Source: Closterium sp. Naga37s-1
Lineage: Eukaryota > Streptophyta > Zygnematophyceae > Desmidiales > Closteriaceae
DNA length: 64,000 nt
NCBI GenBank assembly: GCA_947471745.1
Contig: CANJKZ010001116.1
Coordinates: forward strand, 570,501 to 634,500
Direction of reading: 5' to 3'
The notes under the pieces are model-generated. The model had not been told where the DNA came from. It ran no database searches and saw nothing but the letters and a program-made list of their open reading frames with translations. The stretch's first letter is position 1. Each line of letters begins with the position of its first letter. Of this stretch, positions 43,401 through 52,830 are shown one piece after another. The translations under genes were made by a program, and so were the position numbers.

Positions 43401-46400
43401 GGGAGGGGCGGAACAAGGGAGGGGCGGAACAAGGGAGGGGTGGAACAAGGGAGGGGCGGAACAAGGGAGGGGCGGAACAAGGGAGGGGTGGAACAAGGGA
43501 GGGGCGGAACAAGGGAGGGGCGGAACAAGGGAGGGGCGGAACAAGGGAGGGGCGGAACAAGGGAGGGGTGGAACAAGGGAGGGGTGGAACAAGGGAGGGG
43601 TGGAACAAGGGAGGGGCGGAACAAGGGAGGGGCGGAACAAGGGAGGGGCGGAACAAGGGAGGGGTGGAACAAGGGAGGGGCGGAACAAGGGAGGGGCGGA
43701 ACAAGGGAGGGGCGGAACAAGGGAGGGGCGGAACAAGGGAGGGGCGGAACAAGGGAGGGGAGGAACAAGGGAGGGGCGGAACAAGGGAGGGGAGGAACAA
43801 GGGAGGGGCGGAACAAGGGAGGGGAGGAACAAGGGAGGGGCGGAACAAGGGAGGGGAGGAACAAGGGAGGGGCGGAACAAGGGAGGGGAGGAACAAGGGA
43901 GGGGCGGAACAAGGGAGGGGCGGAACAAGGGAGGGGCGGAACAAGGGAGGGGCGGAACAAGGGAGGGGTGGAACAAGGGAGAGGTGGAACAAGGGAGGGG
44001 TGGAACAAGGGAGGGGCGGAACAAGGGAGGGGCGGAACAAGGGAGGGGCGGAACAAGGGAGGGGTGGAACAAGGGAGGGGTGGAACAAGGGAGGGGTGGA
44101 ACAAGGGAGGGGTGGAACAAGGGAGGGGTGGAACAAGGGAGGGGTGGAACAAGGGAGGGGTGGAACAAGGGAGGGGTGGAACAAGGGAGGGGTGGAACAA
44201 GGGAGGGGTGGAACAAGGGAGGGGTGGAACAAGGGAGGGGTGGAACAAGGGAGGGGTGGAACAAGGGAGGGGTGGAACAAGGGAGGGGTGGAACAAGGGA
44301 GGGGTGGAACAAGGGAGGGGAGGAACAAGGGAGGGGCGGAACAAGGGAGGGGCGGAACAAGGGAGGGGCGGAACAAGGGAGGGGCGGAACAAGGGAGGGG
44401 AGGAACAAGGGAGGGGCGGAACAAGGGAGGGGAGGAACAAGGGAGGGGCGGAACAAGGGAGGGGAGGAACAAGGGAGGGGCGGAACAAGGGAGGGGAGGA
44501 ACAAGGGAGGGGCGGAACAAGGGAGGGGAGGAACAAGGGAGGGGCGGAACAAGGGAGGGGCGGAACAAGGGAGGGGCGGAACAAGGGAGGGGCGGAACAA
44601 GGGAGGGGTGGAACAAGGGAGGGGTGGAACAAGGGAGGGGTGGAACAAGGGAGGGGTGGAACAAGGGAGGGGTGGAACAAGGGAGGGGTGGAACAAGGGA
44701 GGGGTGGAACAAGGGAGGGGTGGAACAAGGGAGGGGTGGAACAAGGGAGGGGTGGAACAAGGGAGGGGTGGAACAAGGGAGGGGTGGAAAAAGGGAGGGG
44801 TGGAACAAGGGAGGGGTGGAACAAGGGAGGGGTGGAACAAGGGAGGGGTGGAACAAGGGAGGGGTGGAACAAGGGAGGGGTGGAACAAGGGAGGGGTGGA
44901 ACAAGGGAGGGGTGGAACAAGGGAGGGGTGGAACAAGGGAGGGGTGGAACAAGGGAGGGGTGGAACAAGGGAGGGGTGGAACAAGGGAGGGGTGGAACAA
45001 GGGAGGGGTGGAACAAGGGAGGGGTGGAACAAGGGAGGGGTGGAACAAGGGAGGGGTGGAACAAGGGAGGGGTGGAACAAGGGAGGGGTGGAACAAGGGA
45101 GGGGTGGAACAAGGGAGGGGTGGAACAAGGGAGGGGTGGAACAAGGGAGGGGTGGAACAAGGGAGGGGTGGAACAAGGGAGGGGTGGAACAAGGGAGGGG
45201 TGGAACAAGGGAGGGGTGGAACAAGGGAGGGGTGGAACAAGGGAGGGGTGGAACAAGGGAGGGGTGGAACAAGGGAGGGGTGGAACAAGGGAGGGGTGGA
45301 ACAAGGGAGGGGTGGAACAAGGGAGGGGTGGAACAAGGGAGGGGTGGAACAAGGGAGGGGTGGAACAAGGGAGGGGTGGAACAAGGGAGGGGTGGAACAA
45401 GGGAGGGGTGGAACAAGGGAGGGGTGGAACAAGGGAGGGGTGGAACAAGGGAGGGGTGGAACAAGGGAGGGGTGGAACAAGGGAGGGGTGGAACAAGGGA
45501 GGGGTGGAACAAGGGAGGGGTGGAACAAGGGAGGGGTGGAACAAGGGAGGGGTGGAACAAGGGAGGGGTGGAACAAGGGAGGGGTGGAACAAGGGAGGGG
45601 TGGAACAAGGGAGGGGTGGAACAAGGGAGGGGTGGAACAAGGGAGGGGTGGAACAAGGGAGGGGTGGAACAAGGGAGGGGTGGAACAAGGGAGGGGTGGA
45701 ACAAGGGAGGGGCTGGAACAAGGGAGGGGCGGAACAAGGGAGGGGCGGAACAAGGAGGGGTGAACAAGGGAGGGGTGGAACAAGGGAGGGGTGGAACAAG
45801 GGAGGGGTGGAACAAGGGAGGGGTGGAACAAGGGAGGGGTGGAACAAGGGAGGGGTGGAACAAGGGAGGGGTGGAACAAGGGAGGGGTGGAACAAGGGAG
45901 GGGCGGAACAAGGGAGGGGCGGAACAAGGGAGGGGTGGAACAAGGGAGGGGCGGAACAAGGGAGGGGTGGAACAAGGGAGGGGCGGAACAAGGGAGGGGC
46001 GGAACAAGGGAGGGGCGGAACAAGGGAGGGGTGGAACAAGGGAGGGGCGGAACAAGGGAGGGGCGGAACAAGGGAGGGGTGGAACAAGGGAGGGGTGGAA
46101 CAAGGGAGGGGTGGAACAAGGGAGGGGTGGAACAAGGGAGGGGTGGAACAAGGGAGGGGTGGAACAAGGGAGGGGTGGAACAAGGGAGGGGTGGAACAAG
46201 GGAGGGGTGGAACAAGGGAGGGGTGGAACAAGGGAGGGGTGGAACAAGGGAGGGGTGGAACAAGGGAGGGGTGGAACAAGGGAGGGGTGGAACAAGGGAG
46301 GGGTGGAACAAGGGAGGGGCGGAACAAGGGAGGGCGGAACAAGGGAGGGGCGGAACAAGGGAGGGGTGGAACAAGGGAGGGGTGGAACAAGGGAGGGGTG

Positions 46401-49400
46401 GAACAAGGGAGGGGTGGAACAAGGGAGGGGTGGAACAAGGGAGGGGTGGAACAAGGGAGGGGCGGAACAAGGGAGGGGTGGAACAAGGGAGGGGTGGAAC
46501 AAGGGAGGGGTGGAACAAGGGAGGGGTGGAACAAGGGAGGGGTGGAACAAGGGAGGGGTGGAACAAGGGAGGGGTGGAACAAGGGAGGGGTGGAACAAGG
46601 GAGGGGTGGAACAAGGGAGGGGTGGAACAAGGGAGGGGTGGAACAAGGGAGGGGTGGAACAAGGGAGGGGTGGAACAAGGGAGGGGTGGAACAAGGGAGG
46701 GGTGGAACAAGGGAGGGGTGGAACAAGGGAGGGGTGGAACAAGGGAGGGGTGGAACAAGGGAGGGGTGGAACAAGGGAGGGGTGGAACAAGGGAGGGGTG
46801 GAACAAGGGAGGGGTGGAACAAGGGAGGGGTGGAACAAGGGAGGGGTGGAACAAGGGAGGGGTGGAACAAGGGAGGGGTGGAACAAGGGAGGGGTGGAAC
46901 AAGGGAGGGGTGGAACAAGGGAGGGGTGGAACAAGGGAGGGGCGGAACAAGGGAGGGGGCTGGAACAAGGGAGGGGTGGAACAAGGGAGGGGTGGAACAA
47001 GGGAGGGGTGGAACAAGGGAGGGGTGGAACAAGGGAGGGGTGGAACAAGGGAGGGGTGGAACAAGGGAGGGGTGGAACAAGGGAGGGGTGGAACAAGGGA
47101 GGGGTGGAACAAGGGAGGGGTGGAACAAGGGAGGGGGTGGAACAAGGGAGGGGTGGAACAAGGGAGGGGTGGAACAAGGGAGGGGTGGAACAAGGGAGGG
47201 GTGGAACAAGGGAGGGGTGGAACAAGGGAGGGGTGGAACAAGGGAGGGGTGGAACAAGGGAGGGGTGGAACAAGGGAGGGGTGGAACAAGGGAGGGGTGG
47301 AACAAGGGAGGGGTGGAACAAGGGAGGGGTGGAACAAGGGAGGGGTGGAACAAGGGAGGGGTGGAACAAGGGAGGGGTGGAACAAGGGAGGGGTGGAACA
47401 AGGGAGGGGTGGAACAAGGGAGGGGTGGAACAAGGGAGGGGTGGAACAAGGGAGGGGCGGAACAAGGGAGGGGCGGAACAAGGGAGGGCGGAACAAGGGA
47501 GGGGCGGAACAAGGGAGGGGCGGAACAAGGGAGGGGCGGAACAAGGGAGGGGCGGAACAAGGGAGGGGTGGAACAAGGGAGGGGCGGAACAAGGGAGGGG
47601 TGGAACAAGGGAGGGGAACAAGGGAGGGGCGGAACAAGGGAGGGGCGGAACAAGGGAGGGGCGGAACAAGGGAGGGGTGGAACAAGGGAGGGGCGGAACA
47701 AGGGAGGGGCGGAACAAGGGAGGGGCGGAACAAGGGAGGGGCGGAACAAGGGAGGGGCGGAACAAGGGAGGGGTGGAACAAGGGAGGGGTGGAACAAGGG
47801 AGGGGTGGAACAAGGGAGGGGTGGAACAAGGGAGGGGTGGAACAAGGGAGGGGTGGAACAAGGGAGGGGTGGAACAAGGGAGGGGTGGAACAAGGGAGGG
47901 GTGGAACAAGGGAGGGGTGGAACAAGGGAGGGGTGGAACAAGGGAGGGGTGGAACAAGGGAGGGGCGGAACAAGGGAGGGGCGGAACAAGGGAGGGGCGG
48001 AACAAGGGAGGGGTGGAACAAGGGAGGGGTGGAACAAGGGAGGGGTGGAACAAGGGAGGGGTGGAACAAGGGAGGGGTGGAACAAGGGAGGGGTGGAACA
48101 AGGGAGGGGCGGAACAAGGGAGGGGCGGAACAAGGGAGGGGTGGAACAAGGGAGGGGTGGAACAAGGGAGGGGTGGAACAAGGGAGGGGTGGAACAAGGG
48201 AGGGGTGGAACAAGGGAGGGGTGGAACAAGGGAGGGGTGGAACAAGGGAGGGGTGGAACAAGGGAGGGGTGGAACAAGGGAGGGGTGGAACAAGGGAGGG
48301 GTGGAACAAGGGAGGGGTGGAACAAGGGAGGGGTGGAACAAGGGAGGGGTGGAACAAGGGAGGGGTGGAACAAGGGAGGGGTGGAACAAGGGAGGGGTGG
48401 AACAAGGGAGGGGTGGAACAAGGGAGGGGTGGAACAAGGGAGGGGTGAACAAGGGAGGGGTGGAACAAGGGAGGGGTGGAACAAGGGAGGGGTGGAACAA
48501 GGGAGGGGTGGAACAAGGGAGGGGTGGAACAAGGGAGGGGCGGAACAAGGGAGGGGTGGAACAAGGGAGGGGTGGAACAAGGGAGGGGGTGGAACAAGGG
48601 AGGGGCTGGAACAAGGGAGGGGTGGAACAAGGGAGGGGTGGAACAAGGGAGGGGTGGAACAAGGGAGGGGTGGAACAAGGGAGGGGTGGAACAAGGGAGG
48701 GGCGGAACAAGGGAGGGGTGGAACAAGGGAGGGGTGGAACAAGGGAGGGGTGGAACAAGGGAGGGGTGGAACAAGGGAGGGGTGGAACAAGGGAGGGGTG
48801 GAACAAGGGAGGGGTGGAACAAGGGAGGGGTGGAACAAGGGAGGGGTGGAACAAGGGAGGGGTGGAACAAGGGAGGGTGGAACAAGGGAGGGGTGGAACA
48901 AGGAGGGGTGGAACAAGGGAGGGGTGGAACAAGGGAGGGGTGGAACAAGGGAGGGGTGGAACAAGGGAGGGGTGGAACAAGGGAGGGGTGGAACAAGGGA
49001 GGGGTGGAACAAGGGAGGGGTGGAACAAGGGAGGGGTGGAACAAGGGAGGGGTGGAACAAGGGAGGGGTGGAACAAGGGAGGGGTGGAACAAGGGAGGGG
49101 TGGAACAAGGGAGGGGTGGAACAAGGGAGGGTGGAACAAGGAGGGGTGGAACAAGGGAGGGGTGGAACAAGGGAGGGGTGGAACAAGGGAGGGGTGGAAC
49201 AAGGGAGGGGTGGAACAAGGGAGGGGTGGAACAAGGGAGGGGTGGAACAAGGGAGGGGTGGAACAAGGGAGGGGTGGAACAAGGGAGGGGTGGAACAAGG
49301 GAGGGGTGGAACAAGGGAGGGGTGGAATGAGAGCATAGAGAGGCAATGAGGAAGGGATAAAATCGGTGGGGATGGGAATGAGAGGGAAAGGGGTGGCGAG

Positions 49401-51969
49401 AGGGGGAGTGGGGAACGGTAGGGAGGAGATTGGAAACAGAGGTGGGAAAGAAAACAAACGCAAACAGCATCCCAAGCGTAAGGGGCACTAGAAGAACCAG
49501 GCATAAGTCGAATTCACCTGAGCGTGTGAATCTACTGTTTTCACCTGAAAATGCGTCTGATGTTTTCACCTGAGCATGCGTCTGCTGTTTTCACCTGAGC
49601 AGGTCGTCGTAAAACTCCTGGCTGACTCGCAGCTCGTCCAGGGGCATGGCGCCATACTTGGCCTTCAGGTGCTCGTCACCGCCCAGGCTGGATGGACTCA
49701 CGTCTGAGCAGACAAGACAAGGGCGGGGAGGGGGGAAAGTGGAAGCAGTGGGGGTAGCTGATGATGAGATGGGAAGGGTAGGGGTGGTGGTTCTCAGAGG
49801 GGCATGGTGCCATACTTTGCCTTCAAATGCTCGTCGCCGCCCAGGCTGGCTGGACTCACATCTGAGCAGAGAAGGAAATGGAAGGTTGGAAGGGATGGGG
49901 AGAGATGGAGGGGGATGGGGAGGGATGGGGAGTGGGGGTGGGGAAGAGGGGACAGAGGGGAATGCTCATGAGGAGAGAAGAAGAGAGAAAGGGGTAGCTC
50001 CATGTGAACAAAAGTTAACCAGTAGTAGGCTGGGAGTCTAGACGATTAAGCTAGAAAAAAAAAGGAAGGAGAACAACAAAACATAGAATGGAAGCAGACA
50101 GCATTCATGAGAAGCAAGTTCACTATTTTCCACCAGCGTGTGCAGCACATAAGACCTCCTCTAGTGACTCCTTCTACCCAATCCGCTTACAGAGGCCGAA
50201 GGCGTATATCTTGATGGATTTGATCCTCGCAATGACCGTGTCTCTGATGCCCACCCCGGCCAGCAGCTGGGGAAAGGAATTTGGATTGGGCACGGGGATG
50301 GAATTGGGGATGGGGATGGGGGATGGGGATGGGTATGGTTATGGGGATGGGGGGATGGGGATGAGGACGGGCGAAATACATAGGTCACCACTTTTCTGTT
50401 CACTCACCACCACTCCCTGCCCCTCCAGCCCCTCAGCACAACAATCAACCCCCCCACCTCCCCCCCACACACCCCCCCCCCCCCCTCTCCTGCCCCTCTT
50501 GCCCCTCAGCACCGCCCTCTTGCCCCTCAGCACCCCACTCACCCCGCCGCCCTGCCCCTCCTGCCGCAGCATGACGGGGAAGGAGTGCTTCGTCTTTGGC
50601 TCCACCACCATTCCCCTCTCCGCGCCCACACTCGCCGTCGCCACGCACGCTTGCGGCACACTGCCGGGCAGAGAGGTACAAAAGGGGGAGCGTGGCGCAG
50701 GGAGGGGAGGGGAAAGTGGAGGGAGAGAGGGGGCGGGGGAAGGGAGAGCGGAGGGGGGTGTGGAAAAAAAGGTGAGAATAAGGAGTGCTTCGTCTGTGGC
50801 TCCACCACCACGCCTCTCTCCGTGCCGACACTGGCAGTCGCCACGCACGCCTGCGGCACACTGCGAGGGAAGAGGCGCAGAGGGGCGTAGAGGGATGGGT
50901 GGGGAAAGGGGAGGGAGCGGGGGAAGGGAGGGACGGGAAGGGGGAGTGGGAGGGGAGGGGGGAGGAAAGGGGGAGGGGGAAGAGGAAGGGGAGGGGGAGG
51001 AAAGGAAAACGGAGGCGCAAAGGGAAGGAACAACAAAATTGGAGAGGTGTTTCAGGGAGAAGAAGAGGGGGAGAGGGGAGAGGGGAAGGGAGGGGGAGGG
51101 TGGGGGGGAGGGGGGTGGGAGAAGGGGGACGGAGACGCATCATGCTGCTTCATTCCTACCTGCTGGCACGACGCTGATTCAACCCACCTGCCGCCATCTG
51201 TCTCACGAGGCCGCTTCCGCCCTTCCGCCACTCGCGAAACCACCGCCTCCGCTTCGTCCTCCCCCACGCTTTGACCTAGCAGCGCGGAAACCTCCGGTGA
51301 ACCGTCCCCATGCTCCCCCGCCCGCGCTCCGCTGCGCTCATCTTCCGCCGAGCACGCCCTCGCCCACCCCAGCGCCCCTAACGCCACGGCACTCAGCGAC
51401 AAAAGCCCGCCGATCGCAGACTGTCGCATGGCAATCGGCAGCCGTGCGATTCCAACGGGCAGCGCACCCAATCCTGGCCCCGCTGGGCCGGCGACTGTCG
51501 GCGTGACAGCCGCAGCGGACGGCTGTAGCAGGCCTCTCGCCGGCTGTAGCCAGACGACGCGGTGGGCTATGTGCGACGCGACAAGCGGGCCTGCGGCGCG
51601 AGTCGACGCTGCTACAGCCGCAGCGACGAGCCGGCCGGTTCCGGATCCGAGCCGCTGATAGAAGCTCGCACTTGCTCCCCCAACGCTGAGTCCCAGTTGA
51701 ATGCACGCGTTTCCAGATCCCGTTAGTGGAATAATTTCCATCGGCGACGTGTTACAATCGTGTGTCCCGGCGTTTAGTTCCGGCGATCCAGTGGTGTGGT
51801 CCACAGAAGCGTCGCTCAGTCTGTCGCACGCGAGGGAGTCATTTGTTTGAAAGCGGGCCGCGACGTCGCAGGCGGCGGAGAAGAGGGAGGCGACGGCAGA
51901 CGTGGCAGCTGCTGCGACGGAGAGATCGCTTCCCGGAATGTCATGGCCGCCGAAGCTTTGAAATACCAT
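40429..51969 (-). CDS. Chalcone-isomerase-fold protein, FAP2-like, ten exons
   Basis: CHI-superfamily protein; FAP members bind fatty acids in plastids and do not make flavonoids. Exons (minus): 51969-51188, 50660-50543, 50266-50191, 49703-49595, 42700-42632, 42051-42015, 41705-41631, 41216-41165, 40787-40743, 40526-40429. Total 1,461 nt, 486 aa, in phase at every junction. Exon 1 codes a 260-aa Ala/Ser-rich extension with a hydrophobic segment (GGLLSLSAVALGALGWA). The CHI fold follows: VVEPKTKHSFPVML, GVGIRDTVIARIKSIKIYAF, VRLVLHYRGLNMKMVRNALN, PGFHTLNEYL, GTTIDFTWQPGG, LCRAFFDLYIGHPPVCEKAK. The extension recalls Arabidopsis FAP2 (At2g26310), but I could not confirm orthology. Intron 4 (6.9 kb) holds the minisatellite. 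Exons 2, 4, 5, 6, 8 and 9 have extra copies. Confidence 0.92.
40875..40919 (-). other. Second intact copy of CHI/FAP exon 9 (possible alternative exon)
   Basis: Exactly 45 nt, the same as exon 9 at 40743-40787, with a cctccag acceptor, a gtgagc donor and the same phase. It codes DGRCMDPIVCTPLC where exon 9 codes DGRRMDPIVSAPLC. Either copy keeps the frame into the last exon; both together also do. A third copy without acceptor lies at about 40985-41032. Confidence 0.75.
41274..41521 (-). repeat. Two upstream copies of CHI/FAP exon 8
   Basis: The copy at about 41274-41321 codes STTIDFTWQPGG and keeps the ctcag acceptor but lacks a good donor. A shorter one lies at about 41490-41521. The functional exon is 41165-41216. 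A short tandem run of gcagggagcaggga units is at 41552-41617. Confidence 0.85.
42136..42172 (-). repeat. Upstream copy of CHI/FAP exon 6
   Basis: It repeats exon 6 (42015-42051) almost exactly, including 20 or more bases of ALNTSLSNR coding sequence and an ag acceptor, but its end (gtcccactag) lacks the donor and introduces a stop. Surrounding intron sequence (agaacatgtgggggcgggt) is duplicated with it. Confidence 0.85.
42408..42565 (-). repeat. Scrambled downstream copies of CHI/FAP exon 5
   Basis: Pieces at about 42408-42445 (gagccctctgttgtgcagca) and 42520-42560 (cacttgcgcaccatcttcac, then gttgagccctc) match exon 5 and its donor at 42620-42680. They are separated by gattgactc-type repeats that recur at 42478-42512 and 42570-42615. 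Confidence 0.75.
42748..49330. repeat. Giant 16-bp minisatellite in CHI/FAP intron 4, about 410 copies
   Basis: Unit GAACAAGGGAGGGGTG on the plus strand, with the 15th base mostly T, often C, sometimes A. The array is about 6.58 kb, with degenerate units at 42748-42800 and a few one-base indels. From about 44,560 to 45,710 it is nearly all T-type. Between 43,170 and 44,600 there are three blocks of strictly alternating A and C types, a higher-order pattern. Because 16 is not a multiple of 3 and the unit contains no stop in any frame, huge but meaningless open frames exist on both strands. Each unit has GGG and GGGG runs, so the plus strand can form G-quadruplexes; the pre-mRNA is the C-rich strand. 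Confidence 0.98.
49517..49601 (-). repeat. About 28-bp repeats carrying the exon 4 splice donor
   Basis: On the minus strand the donor sequence CTCAG/gtgaaaacagcagac is repeated three to four times downstream of exon 4 (caggtgaaaacatcagac, caggtgaaaacagtagat, caggtgaattc). The repeats create several potential donors in a row. Confidence 0.85.
49803..49866 (-). repeat. Upstream copy of CHI/FAP exon 4
   Basis: It codes DVSPASLGGDEHLKAKYGTMPL and carries the ctcag acceptor. It breaks off before the rest of exon 4 (49595-49703). Confidence 0.9.
50790..50868 (-). repeat. Upstream copy of CHI/FAP exon 2
   Basis: It codes VPQACVATASVGTERGVVVE and on to KHSL, with a ccctcgcag acceptor. It then continues into intron sequence rather than FPVML. 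The functional exon 2 is 50543-50660. Confidence 0.9.
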
Positions 51970-52158
51970 TTTTGTGTTCTGATCAACAACCCGAAATGGA
52001 GTCTTCAGTTGGTTTCAAACGCTTCGGCGACAGAGAGATACACCGGCGGTGACTTGGACTGGATTGAGTTGGACGGGCCGCTACTGCCCTCGGAAGCGAC
52101 CGCTCACAGATGCAGCTATAGCGAATCAGCCTCTGCACCGGATGAGGGAAAACGCTAG
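51943..52158 (+). other. Unassigned open frame antisense to the CHI/FAP start
   Basis: A 71-codon frame from an ATG at 51943 (MAAEALKYHFCVLINN, then TERYTGGDLDWIELDGPLLP) overlaps the first 27 bp of the CHI/FAP CDS on the other strand. Its composition looks protein-like, but I recognise no family. It could be the first exon of a divergent gene or a chance frame. Confidence 0.25.
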
Positions 52159-52830
52159 ACCCGGAGAGGAGTGGAGAGGACTGCAAGTGTACTGTCCACC
52201 TGATATTCAAGTGCTCTTCTGGAGTGCAATGGATGGAGAAGCCTCGGGGAGATCGAGAGTAGGTCGAGGAGTTCTCAATGTGGACGAACTTGAATCCAAA
52301 ATCCACACTCGGGGAGCAAGGACTGGAAGCATTTGGGTTGCACTGCAGTGGCACTGGCAGGCATCTCGCCTGACCCGAGCGGGGGTGGTGTAGGAGAATG
52401 TGGGAGGATGGGATGGGTTGAGTGGGTTGGGACAGGATGCGATGGTCTCAAGGGTGGTTCCGTAAGCGCAGTGCTACGGAGTCGTCTATCACTGCACTGC
52501 AGGATAACCATCCTCGAAATTATCGACGGTATGTGATTGGTCAACTTTCCAACAAGCTCGCTGCAACGCAACCACAAGTCGCACGAGCCAGAAGGAGTCA
52601 GGGAACTTCACATTTGCAGAATACTCTACAGAATACAAGCATGACCTCAGCCTACGTTGTGCACAAATGCACTATAAGATTGTGGGTATGTTGAGTGAAG
52701 AGTCTAGCACACTCTATCCCACTTTGCACTATCAATTCTTCTCAAGCTACTGTACACAAACAATGCATCTCCACTAACAGCCAATCATCTTGGCTTCAAA
52801 ACCGACAACACTTCACATCCCTCGTCGCGA
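52159..52830. other. Intergenic region downstream of the WWE/PARP-like gene
   Basis: No feature with a recognisable domain. It should contain the 3' UTR of the WWE/PARP-like gene and the promoter of the CHI/FAP gene. Confidence 0.4.

Noticed and set aside
42748-49330. CRISPR-like regular array
   Set aside because: Units are contiguous with no spacers, and the DNA is eukaryotic.
42502-49569. Open frames of up to 2,313 codons on both strands
   Set aside because: They are the 16-bp minisatellite read in different phases (EQGRGGTREGWNKGGV or PSLVPPLPCSTPPLFH patterns); no stop exists in the unit, and the array lies in a verified intron.
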